DNA of 64,000 nucleotides. Source: an uncultured Actinomycetes bacterium (GTDB lineage: Bacteria > Actinomycetota > Acidimicrobiia > Acidimicrobiales > RAAP-2). Under the pieces are notes generated by a model. It saw nothing but the letters and a program-made list of their open reading frames with translations. It made no database searches and was not told the DNA's origin. This document shows, piece after piece, positions 8,820 through 17,257 of the stretch. The first letter of the stretch is position 1; every line of letters begins with the position of its first letter. Location: NCBI GenBank assembly GCA_903825305.1, contig CAIKAC010000013.1, positions 62,001-126,000 of the forward strand. Reading direction: 5' to 3'. The position numbers and the translations under genes are program-made.

Positions 8820-8838
8820 TGACAGTGCTAGCCTGTCA
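8820..8838. promoter_or_regulatory. Operator-like palindrome upstream of the DEAD-box helicase
   Basis: TGACAG-TGCTAGC-CTGTCA: perfect six-base arms around a seven-base centre that itself contains the palindrome GCTAGC. It lies about 100 bases before the helicase start, in the 244-base gap between divergent genes, and overlaps a TTGACA that could be a -35 box. It is a candidate protein-binding site; no regulator is identified. Confidence 0.4.
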
Positions 8839-8941
8839 GTCCGGTTGAGAACAGTCTCGCCGTGAGTTGCTCTGCTTTTCCGCGTGATTGTTTCGCTTGG
8901 GTCTAAGAGTGGCTGCCCAACAGAAACGGAATAATCGCGCC

Positions 8942-10252
8942 ATGGCGTCTCCAGAAACCCCCACCTTTGCCGACCTCGGTCTGGCCCATGACCTCATTGA
9001 GGTTCTCAAAACCAAGTCCATTACCCACCCCTTGCCCATTCAGGCAGCAACTATTCCTGATGCACTCAAAGGCCGTGACGTCTCGGGTAAGGCCCCGACG
9101 GGATCAGGCAAAACTTTGGCGTTCTCTTTGCCCCTGGTTTCACACATCAAGAAGTCAAAGCCAAAGCGCCCCACGGGTCTGGTGTTAGCCCCTACCCGCG
9201 AATTGGCCAACCAGATCGCTAAAGACCTCATTCCCTTGGCTAAGACCAAGGGACTCTTTGTGCACGCCTTTTATGGAGGCGCAGGATACGGTCCTCAGAT
9301 CAAGGCTTTGGAGCGACGCGTTGACATTGCCGTGGCGTGCCCTGGACGACTCGAAGACTTGCTTCAGAGTCATTACCTCACCTTGGAAGATGTGAACTTC
9401 GTTGTTATCGACGAAGCAGACCGCATGGCTGACATGGGATTCTTGCCTTCGGTTAAGCGCTTGTTGAACCAAACCAACAAGAAGCGTCAAACCGTGCTGT
9501 TCTCCGCCACTCTCGACGGTGCCGTTGATGCACTGGTTCGCGACTACCAAAGCGACCCTGTGCTCCACGAATTCATGCCGGACGAAGATGAATCCGGCAC
9601 CATGACCCACAAATTTGTGTATTTGACGCCGGATGCTCGCGTGGAGCGCACCGCTGAAGCCATTGACGAACACGGTTCGACCGTAGTCTTCGTACGTACC
9701 CGCCATGGTGCTGATCGTTTAGCTAAGCAACTGAGCCACCACGGCATCAAAGCTGCCGCCATCCACGGAGACCGCAGTCAAGCGCAGCGCGAACGTGCGT
9801 TGAAGTCATTCACGAAGGGTGAAGTGCAAGCCCTTATCGCTACTGACGTCGTTGCTCGCGGTATCCACGTCGACGACGTTGCCTGTGTGGTGCACTACGA
9901 CTTGCCCCAAGACTCCAAGGACTACGTCCACCGTTCAGGCCGTACCGCTCGTGCCGGCGCTGACGGAGAAGTCGTTGCCCTCGTGATTCCAGAATCAAAC
10001 CGACTCGGTGCGATGATCATCAACCAGTTGCAACTCACACCTGAGATTGAGGGTACGCAGCCAGAAATTCGCCCTCGTCCACAAAAGCCCCGTTCGGGTG
10101 GCGGTCACCGTGGTGGTGGCCACTCACACAGCGGTGGCGGCCAAGGTCGTCCTGGTGGTCGCGCCAAGGGTGGACGCCCGGGGGCGCGTGGCGGCAAGCC
10201 CGGTGGTGGCGGACCTTCAGCTCGACGCAAGGGTCCTCGCAAAGCTTCTTAA
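8942..10252 (+). CDS. DEAD-box RNA helicase
   Basis: A 436-residue ATP-dependent RNA helicase. Q motif FADLGLAHDLIEVLK, motif I APTGSGKT, motif Ia PTRELANQI, motif II VVIDEADRMADMGF, motif III SAT, and HRSGRTARAG near the end of the core are all visible. Residues from about 375 to the end form a basic Gly/Arg/His-rich tail typical of RNA-binding extensions in RhlE/CsdA-like helicases. The frame extends back to a TTG at 8888, but the ATG at 8942 fits the family best. It probably acts in ribosome assembly or mRNA decay. The gene ends four bases into the convergent MpaB-like gene. Confidence 0.92.
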   Translation: MASPETPTFADLGLAHDLIEVLKTKSITHPLPIQAATIPDALKGRDVSGKAPTGSGKTLAFSLPLVSHIKKSKPKRPTGLVLAPTRELANQIAKDLIPLAKTKGLFVHAFYGGAGYGPQIKALERRVDIAVACPGRLEDLLQSHYLTLEDVNFVVIDEADRMADMGFLPSVKRLLNQTNKKRQTVLFSATLDGAVDALVRDYQSDPVLHEFMPDEDESGTMTHKFVYLTPDARVERTAEAIDEHGSTVVFVRTRHGADRLAKQLSHHGIKAAAIHGDRSQAQRERALKSFTKGEVQALIATDVVARGIHVDDVACVVHYDLPQDSKDYVHRSGRTARAGADGEVVALVIPESNRLGAMIINQLQLTPEIEGTQPEIRPRPQKPRSGGGHRGGGHSHSGGGQGRPGGRAKGGRPGARGGKPGGGGPSARRKGPRKAS

Positions 10253-11181
10253 GGCTGCATCGCCGATTCAGGTTCGTGAACAGCCTTCGGATCGCGAGCA
10301 ATCCAGCGAAGCAAAGCGCTTAACCGCTGTGCCGTTGGCTCAACGGTAAGTCGATCAACAATTGCAATCCTTGGAAGATGTAGTTGGCGCTGGGCCCATG
10401 GGGGAAGCAGCGCTTGAGCGGCAGTCGTCAAGGTCAGGTGCGTCGCGAGTTCGTGCGGAAGTCGCCGAACGCCCTTGAGCACAAAGTTTCGAGCTTGCCG
10501 GGCTTCTCTTGTGAATTCCAACTCGGGTTGGATGGCCACAAAGTACTCGGCAAGCTCGCGATTAGTCATTGGCACCCAGGTCGCCCCAAGTGCGAAGGCG
10601 ATCTTGCTCATTTCTTTGAGGTAATCGTCCTTGTCGGCTTCGCTGAGTTCTATCGATCCATAACGCTCGGCTCCGGCAAGGAAGCACGAAACCTCAGCGG
10701 CGTGGACCCAGGTAATCAAATCGGGATCCGTAGCGCGGTATGGGCGACCGTCTGATGTGGTTCCTTGGACGCTGGCGTGAATCTTGTTCACGAGGTCAAT
10801 GGCTTGTTGCGCATCGTCGGCTGTTCCAAAGCTCGTGATGCCAATGAAAAAGGCGGTGCGCTCGAGGCGGCCCAAGGGGTCGCTGCGATACGCAGAATGT
10901 TGGGCAACGCCAGCCATTGCGAGGGGATGGAGCATTTGCATCAACAGCGATGCCAGGCCGCCGATCAACATGGACGGCAAGTCTGCGTGAATTTGTCGAA
11001 CGATGGAGTCGGGCGAGAAATAGGCGAGGTTTGGATCCATGCAAGGCGGTGGCGGGTCTCCCGGCAAACCAATGGAAGTGCGCAAGCCTTGATTGAGGGT
11101 ACTGTGCAAGTTCGTCAATAACTCCGTTGACGCTTCATTGCCACGTTGGCGCGCCTCGTCAATAACTGAGCCCATTCCCAT
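10249..11181 (-). CDS. Oxygenase MpaB family protein (DUF2236)
   Basis: A 310-residue protein of the MpaB/Lcp-like DUF2236 family. Recognisable pieces are the hydrophobic segment GGLASLLMQMLHPLAMAGVAQHS, split by PLA, then YRSDPLGRLERTAFF and the conserved TWVHAAEVSCFLAGAERYG. Related proteins include fungal mycophenolate MpaB and rubber latex-clearing proteins, which bind haem through conserved histidines; the function of most actinobacterial members is unknown. A TAGGGT box six bases before the ATG suggests leaderless transcription. Confidence 0.82.
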   Translation of the reverse strand: MGMGSVIDEARQRGNEASTELLTNLHSTLNQGLRTSIGLPGDPPPPCMDPNLAYFSPDSIVRQIHADLPSMLIGGLASLLMQMLHPLAMAGVAQHSAYRSDPLGRLERTAFFIGITSFGTADDAQQAIDLVNKIHASVQGTTSDGRPYRATDPDLITWVHAAEVSCFLAGAERYGSIELSEADKDDYLKEMSKIAFALGATWVPMTNRELAEYFVAIQPELEFTREARQARNFVLKGVRRLPHELATHLTLTTAAQALLPPWAQRQLHLPRIAIVDRLTVEPTAQRLSALLRWIARDPKAVHEPESAMQP

Positions 11182-11187
11182 GCCTTC

Positions 11188-11193
11188 ACCCTA
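11188..11193 (-). promoter_or_regulatory. -10 box for a leaderless MpaB-like transcript
   Basis: On the minus strand TAGGGT is followed by GAAGGC and then the ATG at 11181, so transcription would begin at or next to the start codon. The same TAGGGTGAAG string precedes the GH3 gene at 29272. Confidence 0.5.
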
Positions 11194-11221
11194 CGGGCGA
11201 GGACGGATCGTTAGGCCTTGG

Positions 11222-12046
11222 TCACGAGCGAGAGGCCCGTTCATTGAGCATGGCGGCATAGTCAATGGCTTGTTGAATTTCATTTGTGATGGACAAGGTC
11301 GCGGTGAGGAGGACTGGGCCGGGTGTCGTCACACCGTCACAGCGAGGAGCTTGGGCAAGGAGATTCCCCATGGGATCAATGATCTGACTGGCTCCCAACA
11401 ATGCGGCTGATGGGTTTACGCCACATTGGCCTGCCATGATCCAGAACTGTCCGTGTGCGAGGGCATGAGCTCGATACCACGAGTCCCAGGTGGGCGCCCC
11501 AGGAATGTCATAGGCCGCAGGCTCAATCACAAGTTCGACACCGGCCTGGCGCAATGCGAGTTGGGTCTCTGAAAAGTCTCCATCGAAGCAGGTCACAAGG
11601 CCCACGCGACCCAACTCGTCATCGTCGATAACCGTGATGCCCGTTCCTTTTGCAAAGACTAAGTGCTCACCAGTAACCGGATAGGGCTGGAATTTGCGAT
11701 GGGTTCCAACAATGGCGCCTTTGCGATTGATAAGCACTGCCGTGTTGTAGATCGCTCCGCCGGCTTTCTCGGGAATAGTTCCCGCATGGATCCAGATGCC
11801 GAGTTTGGCGGCAGCAGCACTCAAGACATCAGTGGTGGGTCCCGGAATGGTTTCAGCTAGGGCCTGTGCGTCAACGGCAAGGGTCTCGGGGTTGTAACCC
11901 ATATTCCATAACTCAGGCAACACCACGAGATCAACGCCATGACTGGCTGCATCCTCGATGGCCATGATCGCATCGTGAAGATTCTTCTTTGCGTCACCTG
12001 GCGCCGGCAGCCACTGAATGACTCCCACGCATAGTTCAGGCTTCAT
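11222..12046 (-). CDS. Carbon-nitrogen hydrolase (nitrilase superfamily)
   Basis: A 274-residue amidase-like enzyme with the complete Glu-Lys-Cys triad in its usual surroundings: VVLPELWNMGY, GTHRKFQPYP and LVTCFDGDFSE. The family hydrolyses amides, nitriles or carbamoyl compounds; length and the late NPSAALLGASQIIDPMG segment match stand-alone aliphatic amidase or N-carbamoyl hydrolase types. The ATG is preceded by GGAGAGA. The substrate is not identifiable and the neighbours give no pathway clue. Confidence 0.88.
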   Translation of the reverse strand: MKPELCVGVIQWLPAPGDAKKNLHDAIMAIEDAASHGVDLVVLPELWNMGYNPETLAVDAQALAETIPGPTTDVLSAAAAKLGIWIHAGTIPEKAGGAIYNTAVLINRKGAIVGTHRKFQPYPVTGEHLVFAKGTGITVIDDDELGRVGLVTCFDGDFSETQLALRQAGVELVIEPAAYDIPGAPTWDSWYRAHALAHGQFWIMAGQCGVNPSAALLGASQIIDPMGNLLAQAPRCDGVTTPGPVLLTATLSITNEIQQAIDYAAMLNERASRS

Positions 12047-12085
12047 CGCTGTCTCTCCACGCGCTCACCCTATGCGCTCAGGCAA

Positions 12086-12544
12086 CTAGGCGTCGGCAAT
12101 TCCTGAGCGCGCCAGTGCCGCGTGAATGTGGAATGCCGCACGCAACGGACCCTCCAAAGTGGTGAGGAGATCTTCGTGGGGGGCCGGAGTCTGGGCGCTG
12201 ATGGCCACGTTGGTTGCTTCCGCCAAGGTTGCGTAGAACCAGTATTTATTCTGAAAATTGCAAAAGGATTCAAAGCAATCGCGAAGTTGAAAAAAGAGCC
12301 AACTGACCTGAGCGGGGTATTCCGTGATGACCTCAAGGTAGTCAGAAAATGGGCCACCGGCATCGGGCCGCGTGACCGGTGTAATTAAGACATCAGCTCC
12401 CTGAAAATATTCAGTTTTGCCAATTGCTCCGGTGGCAATCGACTCTGCGATGGTTTCGAGTCCACGACGAATGCCAACGAGGTCAACGGGGGCGTCCATG
12501 TCGGAGAAGATCTCATCTTCGGCATCAAAATATTCGTTTGTCAT
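12086..12544 (-). CDS. Hypothetical protein, acidic N-terminus
   Basis: A 152-residue protein I do not recognise. The first 25 residues are strongly acidic (FDAEDEIFSDMDAPVD); the rest looks helical and contains an aromatic stretch SWLFFQLRDCFESFCNFQNKYWF. No signal peptide or membrane helix is evident. The ATG at 12544 has a GGGAG site, so the longer frame to 12613 is not needed. It is the last minus-strand gene before the glycan locus and may not belong to it. Confidence 0.65.
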   Translation of the reverse strand: MTNEYFDAEDEIFSDMDAPVDLVGIRRGLETIAESIATGAIGKTEYFQGADVLITPVTRPDAGGPFSDYLEVITEYPAQVSWLFFQLRDCFESFCNFQNKYWFYATLAEATNVAISAQTPAPHEDLLTTLEGPLRAAFHIHAALARSGIADA

Positions 12545-12672
12545 AGGGCTCCCTTCGTTGGCGTGCTTCCAGTATGAGGGGAGGGTGTGACAGCGGCCCA
12601 TAAGCACCGCCAATCACCGAAATTCAAGTTTGGCAAGCCGCGAACAGATTGATCGTCTTTGTGCGCGAGTCA

Positions 12673-12678
12673 TAGAAT
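12673..12678 (+). promoter_or_regulatory. -10 box for a leaderless nucleotidyltransferase transcript
   Basis: TAGAAT lies six bases before the ATG at 12685, with TTGATC (12649-12654) 18 bases upstream as a plausible -35 box. No Shine-Dalgarno sequence is present. Confidence 0.55.
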
Positions 12679-12684
12679 GCACGA

Positions 12685-14319
12685 ATGGCTCCCTTCATTG
12701 GCCGAAAGAGCCAGGCTTCAACCAATCTGTTCGCGCTGAGTGATCGTGACGAACTTGCCATCACGATGGCTCTGGGATCGCCGAAGGATGCGCTGGATGC
12801 ATTTCGTCGCTGGGGCCGAGGCGTGGTCTTCGAAGATTTGCCGACCCCGACCCACCGCCTACTTCCACTCGCGGCCCAAAAACTCGAACACTTGGAATCG
12901 CTTGCTGGCGACGAATTACTTGGAAAATTCACAAAAGCAAGTCGCATCTATTGGCTGAAGAGTCAAATGACGGCCCGGGCGGCTGGCCAAGTTGTTGCCA
13001 TGCTGCTGGAGCAAGGAATACCAGCAATGCTCGTGAAGGGGTCAGCTGTCGTATGGCATCTCGGCGGCAATGTTCGATCCCGGCCCATGGACGATATCGA
13101 CCTTCTGGTGAGACCAGATCAGGTCAGAGAAGCTTTGGATGTGTTTCATCGAGCCGGGTTTGTTGAAGATACGGGCGCGCTCAATGAACGTGACCTTGGC
13201 TTGCTTATCAGTCAGCGACATGCCATTGGTCTGCACAATGCGGAAGGCATCCAACTTGACCTGCATTGGCATCCGATCTCATGTTCAAGAAACGCTCGAA
13301 CCGCTGAGCATTTTTGGGAGGGAGCACAGCAAGGTTCGGTGGCTGGATCTCCCTGCCTTGTGGCCTCGAGGGCTGACTGCGTTGTTCATGCCATTGCTCA
13401 CGCCTATGGAAACCGTCCCTTCATGGAAGCTCGGTGGTTGCCTGACGTGTACCTTCTTGCGTCTGACCCCCACGTGCCGGTGGATTGGGAGCGAGTCGTA
13501 GCGACTGCTCATCTCACGCGTTGCGCGGTGCCCGTCTCGCAGGCGCTCGACGTAGCAGCGAGACATACTGATCTCTCGGTGCCTAACCTCGTCTTCGGCC
13601 GCCTAGGACGAGGAACCTGGGTGGAGCGCACCGTGACCAAGCCTCGCCTTGCCCAGTATGGGGCGATGCGGCCGGCAACTCAGCTAGAGAGTTTGGTGGA
13701 CGCCTATAACGAATATCTCTCTGGCGATGTTTCGCAATCTGGGGCGATAAGAAACCTCATCGGTTTTCTGAGCACGTATTGGTCGGTTACCCCTAGATCG
13801 GTGGTGGGCCATGCCGCCTTTGTGGCGTTAGGCAGACCGCAGCGTCTTCGGCGCTCTAGGACTCGCTCGACGACATACGCGGCACATATGCCTTGTTTGC
13901 GACCGGGAGAACAAACTTGGTTCACCCTCGGGTCTGAAGGTGTTACAGCTCTGGTTCGGGGTTGGTCCAACCCGGAGGCTCATGGAACCTGGTCAACGGG
14001 TGCTGAATCCCAGGTTCGAATTGGCATAGAGGATGCGAAGATCCTTGCAATCACCTTCACGCCGTTTCTGGCTCCGGGGCACCCTCGAATCGAACTCGAA
14101 GTGGTGATTGACAATCAACTGTGCCAAAGATTTGTCTTTACTGGCACGATGTGGTTGACGCAACAAATTCGAATGGAACTTCCCTCCGACCCTCTCAGCG
14201 GGAAGCGTGATGCTGATATTCGTTTCATTGTGCGACGACCCATGAGTCCCGGTGAGGCCTGCCTTGAAGCAGGTACGAGACCACTTGGTATTTCTCTTGC
14301 GAGGATGGAAGTTTACTGA
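12685..14319 (+). CDS. Nucleotidyltransferase-5 family protein with C-terminal beta-sandwich-like domain
   Basis: A 544-residue protein. Residues 110-145 hold the NTP_transf_5 signature: LVKGSAVVWHLGG followed by RPMDDIDLLV with the metal-binding Asp pair; LDLHWHP (about 200) is also typical. Genes of this family usually sit beside HprK-like kinase and PqqD genes, as here. Residues of about 400-544 look like a separate all-beta domain: it opens with VRGWSNPEAHGTWSTG and closes with GTRPLGISLARMEVY, a pattern I associate with the C-terminal domain of some polysaccharide glycosyltransferases. This fusion is unusual for the family as I know it. What it adenylylates or otherwise modifies is unknown. 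It is convergent with, and overlaps by seven bases, the GT2 gene at 14313. Confidence 0.82.
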   Translation: MAPFIGRKSQASTNLFALSDRDELAITMALGSPKDALDAFRRWGRGVVFEDLPTPTHRLLPLAAQKLEHLESLAGDELLGKFTKASRIYWLKSQMTARAAGQVVAMLLEQGIPAMLVKGSAVVWHLGGNVRSRPMDDIDLLVRPDQVREALDVFHRAGFVEDTGALNERDLGLLISQRHAIGLHNAEGIQLDLHWHPISCSRNARTAEHFWEGAQQGSVAGSPCLVASRADCVVHAIAHAYGNRPFMEARWLPDVYLLASDPHVPVDWERVVATAHLTRCAVPVSQALDVAARHTDLSVPNLVFGRLGRGTWVERTVTKPRLAQYGAMRPATQLESLVDAYNEYLSGDVSQSGAIRNLIGFLSTYWSVTPRSVVGHAAFVALGRPQRLRRSRTRSTTYAAHMPCLRPGEQTWFTLGSEGVTALVRGWSNPEAHGTWSTGAESQVRIGIEDAKILAITFTPFLAPGHPRIELEVVIDNQLCQRFVFTGTMWLTQQIRMELPSDPLSGKRDADIRFIVRRPMSPGEACLEAGTRPLGISLARMEVY

Positions 14320-15002
14320 CCTTGATTCTTGGCTCGCATGGCGAGAACCGAGTCTCGCGCCAGAGCAAGATATGTCCGTTTCAAGCGCTCGGAGTCTCGC
14401 GTCCAATTGGCATCATGGACCCGACGCTCCAGGGTGACTTCCTCGATGGTCGCAACCGTCAAGCCAGCTCGTTGACATCTCAGAAACCACTCCATGAACT
14501 CGGTTCCCGCGAGCTCAGGTCGAGTGGTTTGTCCGCCACCTTCGAGATAGAGGGCTCGTCGGGTGGTGAGATTGCCAGCGACGGCTCCGGGTTCAGGCTG
14601 TGAAAATGCTTCAAAATTCCCTGATTCGTTGCGATTTACTTCGAAGCGAACCATCGAACCAGTGACGCCAACAATGTCCGGCTGGGTGCGAAGGAGCGAT
14701 TCATGGAGGTCAAGCCGCTCGGGCGTCATCCGGTCGTCGGCGTCAAGAAAGGAGATGAGTTCTCCCTTGGCTCGTGCTGCTCCTAAATTCCTCGCGTGTG
14801 AGACCCCCGAAGGCGGTTGCTGCAAGACCACAACGTCGCGTGATCGAGCAAGCTCGGCGCTGTTGTCGCTGGAACCATCATCAACAACGATGACTTCAGC
14901 CGCGGGATAATTCTGACGAAGGCTGCTCTCGATGGCCTCAAGAATGAAGGCTGCTCCATCTCTCACGGGAATAATGACGCTTACGCTGAGTCGTTGTGTC
15001 AT
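14313..15002 (-). CDS. GT2-family glycosyltransferase
   Basis: A 229-residue GT-A fold enzyme. The N-terminal VSVIIPVRDGAAFILEAI, EVIVVDDGSSDNS and the DxD-bearing ISFLDADDRMTP segments define GT2. There is no membrane helix, so it is cytoplasmic. The C-terminal part (RRVHDANWTRDSERLKRTYL) resembles small GT2 proteins found beside HprK-like/PqqD genes (recollection, not searched). It is the last gene of the minus-strand operon PqqD-kinase-GT2-GT2 and overlaps the preceding GT2 by four bases, implying translational coupling. Donor and acceptor are unknown. Confidence 0.88.
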   Translation of the reverse strand: MTQRLSVSVIIPVRDGAAFILEAIESSLRQNYPAAEVIVVDDGSSDNSAELARSRDVVVLQQPPSGVSHARNLGAARAKGELISFLDADDRMTPERLDLHESLLRTQPDIVGVTGSMVRFEVNRNESGNFEAFSQPEPGAVAGNLTTRRALYLEGGGQTTRPELAGTEFMEWFLRCQRAGLTVATIEEVTLERRVHDANWTRDSERLKRTYLALARDSVLAMRAKNQGQ

Positions 15003-15712
15003 GGCGCTCCAGTTTCACTGATACCGGTGTTGATCCGCGAGAGACGAGCGCGAACCGCGGCCAGCATTCCTTGGGACTTCGCGCTCGGGATTGAATTGGT
15101 AAGCGAGTCTTGGTGCTGGCGATAACTAAACACCAACACATCGATGGAAGTCACTTCATAGCCGGACTCGACGAGGCGAACGAGTAAGTCCACATCTTCA
15201 CCAAAGCGCAAGTCTTCATTGAATCCGCCGACAGAGCGAAAAGCCTCAGTGGTCAGGTATAGCAAGTTGGTAGACGGACAATGCGTGGGTTGCGAATACT
15301 TAGGCGGGTGAGATCCGTGCTCGAGGTATCTCATGGATCCGACAATGACGTCTCCAGAGATCCCGATGAGATTGAGGCGTGGGTCTGGGCCTTGAATTTC
15401 ACAAATGTCATCAGCATCAAAAAACCAGATCAGGGGAGTGCAGACCTTGCTCGCCCCAAGGTTCCTGGCGGCTGAAGGACCTATTGGTTGGTCACTCTTA
15501 GCACGAAAGCAACGAAGTGCCACCTTGCACTCTTTGGCCGTCGCCATGGCAATCGATGGTGACTGATCGGTGCAGGCATCATCAACCAAGATGATTTCTT
15601 TTAATCCAGACACCTGGGACAGACTCTTGATTGCTTCTGCGATAAAGGGTGCGCCGTTGTGAACCGCCATGACCACGGTCACTGGCTGATCTTGTTCTCG
15701 GTACTTAGTCAT
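14999..15712 (-). CDS. GT2-family glycosyltransferase
   Basis: A 237-residue GT2 enzyme with VTVVMAVHNGAPFIAEAI, IILVDDACTDQSPS and the metal site LIWFFDADDICE. It shares long stretches with the GT2 at 17258 (WFFDADDICE, GGF-E, FGEDVDLL, FSYRQHQ-S-TNS), so the two are paralogues within the locus. Its start overlaps the kinase stop in an ATGA junction and its stop overlaps the next GT2 start, so all are probably translated from one mRNA. No membrane segment is seen. Confidence 0.88.
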   Translation of the reverse strand: MTKYREQDQPVTVVMAVHNGAPFIAEAIKSLSQVSGLKEIILVDDACTDQSPSIAMATAKECKVALRCFRAKSDQPIGPSAARNLGASKVCTPLIWFFDADDICEIQGPDPRLNLIGISGDVIVGSMRYLEHGSHPPKYSQPTHCPSTNLLYLTTEAFRSVGGFNEDLRFGEDVDLLVRLVESGYEVTSIDVLVFSYRQHQDSLTNSIPSAKSQGMLAAVRARLSRINTGISETGAP

Positions 15713-16740
15713 GACAATTCATCAAGTAAGGCGCCGAGTTGATTCGGCGCTTGCGTTCGGTCGGGGCCAAAGGTGATGGCATAGGAGGGGAGGGAACGCA
15801 GCGTCTCGCTGATTTGATGCATGGCCAACGCCTTAACCGTCCGCAATTGAAAGACGGTGCTTGGCATGAGCGCCACCGCGGCTGAAAGCCGAGAAATGTT
15901 CCGCGGACCTTGGGGTTCAGATCCGAGTTGAGGAAGGACCACGCCAACTAGTTCTAGCGAGTCGACCACTTGATTTCCATAATTTTGAGTGAAGTCGAAG
16001 ATCGATTTATCATCGTCCCCTCTCACGGCAACAATCTCCTGGTGGAGCTCGGGAAAATATTCCAACGAGTTGGGAAGCAGCTTGCCGACACCAAATAGAT
16101 TGATGGCCCTCGGTGGGTGAGAGCCGCCGAGGAGCGAATAATCGTCAGAGACGTATTCCCATCCAGCTGCGAGACACGCGATCGCCGATGTTGACTTTCC
16201 GGTTCCTCCGGGACCCACGATCAGAAGACCTTTCCCATTTCGTCCAACCGCGGCTGCATGGACCAGCGCCACACCATGGTCTGCGTTCAGCCAATGGAAG
16301 AGATGGATGAGGGGTGCCGACTGCTCCCAATAGGGCAGGCGGTTGAGCTCTTCAATCCAATAGATTCCACGCTGTCTTTGACTGTCCCACAACATATATG
16401 TGACGGCTTCAGGTGCATACATCGCCGTGATGTGTTCTTCGTGCTGCCCGGCGTCTGGAGCGACTTTGCCGGGATCGAGCAGGCGCAACTCGGTTGGAGC
16501 GTGGTGGCCCCTCGGTAACGGTCCACTCCAAACCCGAATCTGAGCGCTCGCGTGGTTGCCGCTTACCCACCTTCGCCTTAGTGGGCTCAACACGATCCGA
16601 GACAATTCTTGACCTCGAATGGTCAAGCTGACGGAGAGTTCACCAATGCATAAATCTTGCTGGACCGTGACCTCATCATCGACATAGGCATCGAAGGCCG
16701 CCCACAGCTGTTCGAATTGTTGCCGGCGAAAAGAAGTCAT
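15709..16740 (-). CDS. HprK-related serine kinase-like protein
   Basis: A 343-residue protein with a C-terminal HPr-kinase-like P-loop domain: HAAAVGRNGKGLLIVG leading to GPGGTGKST (176-184), then WEYVSDDYSLL (194-204). The N-terminal 150 residues are family-specific. Relatives occur with PqqD-domain proteins and nucleotidyltransferase-5 proteins in capsule, exopolysaccharide and lasso-peptide loci; in the lasso peptide paeninodin a related kinase phosphorylates the precursor's C-terminus. Here the substrate may be the PqqD protein's tail or a glycan carrier (inference). No HPr or PTS gene is nearby, so a classical HprK role is unlikely. Confidence 0.82.
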   Translation of the reverse strand: MTSFRRQQFEQLWAAFDAYVDDEVTVQQDLCIGELSVSLTIRGQELSRIVLSPLRRRWVSGNHASAQIRVWSGPLPRGHHAPTELRLLDPGKVAPDAGQHEEHITAMYAPEAVTYMLWDSQRQRGIYWIEELNRLPYWEQSAPLIHLFHWLNADHGVALVHAAAVGRNGKGLLIVGPGGTGKSTSAIACLAAGWEYVSDDYSLLGGSHPPRAINLFGVGKLLPNSLEYFPELHQEIVAVRGDDDKSIFDFTQNYGNQVVDSLELVGVVLPQLGSEPQGPRNISRLSAAVALMPSTVFQLRTVKALAMHQISETLRSLPSYAITFGPDRTQAPNQLGALLDELS

Positions 16741-16765
16741 AGTGGGCTGGTTCGCGATGGCCGCA

Positions 16766-17152
16766 CTACTCTTCGTTACGAATAGTCAGACCGTCTGCGT
16801 CGTAGTCAATGTCGTGGATGGGGTCTGCGAGCAACATGTCTGCCATGTCCGTAAATTTGGTAACCCCAAGTGGCCCAGGTCCCGGTTCGGCCCATTTGCC
16901 GGCGGAACTTGCTTCCTCCGACATTGCAAGGAGCTCTTCGTTCGCCAACCAGGTAAGAAATTCTGAGGGATCACCATCAGAAATAAGATCATCAATGGGC
17001 GTCTCAGACAGCAGTTGTGTCCAGAGCGCAGTGGCTTCAGCAGAAAATGAGTAGTACGCCCCCGTCTTCATTTGAATCACCACGGCCTCGCCATCAAAGA
17101 TCTCCGAGATGACGTCGAGGGGATTGAGGCTGTAGCCCGGTTGGTTCGGCAT
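16766..17152 (-). CDS. PqqD-domain protein with DPIHDID tail
   Basis: A 128-residue acidic protein. Residues of about 5-78 form a PqqD/RRE-like winged-helix domain (YSLNPLDVISEIFDGEAVV, GAYYSFSAEATALWTQL), a fold that binds leader peptides of modified peptides. Residues 80-128 are an extra tail with a Gly/Pro linker and the motif TDMADMLLADPIHDID (101-116). The tail could be a substrate segment for the adjacent kinase or a docking peptide (inference). The ATG is preceded by AAAGGAG. It is the first gene of the operon with the kinase and two GT2s, 25 bases before the kinase. No separate precursor peptide gene is visible next to it. Confidence 0.82.
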   Translation of the reverse strand: MPNQPGYSLNPLDVISEIFDGEAVVIQMKTGAYYSFSAEATALWTQLLSETPIDDLISDGDPSEFLTWLANEELLAMSEEASSAGKWAEPGPGPLGVTKFTDMADMLLADPIHDIDYDADGLTIRNEE

Positions 17153-17257
17153 CGTTACTGTGCTCCTTTACGCCTTCACGCTAGTTCAGGGTCGCAAACG
17201 CTTCGCGTCTCTTGGTCGTCTCGTGACTTTCGGTGTGATCGCAACAGATGTGACGTC

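Noticed and set aside
10096-10245. Gly/Arg/His repeats at the helicase end considered as a tandem DNA repeat
   Set aside because: They are low-complexity coding sequence of an RNA-binding tail, without a regular DNA repeat unit.
17153-17257. Search for a RiPP precursor gene beside PqqD
   Set aside because: The 105-base gap has no start-to-stop frame with a ribosome site that looks like a precursor.
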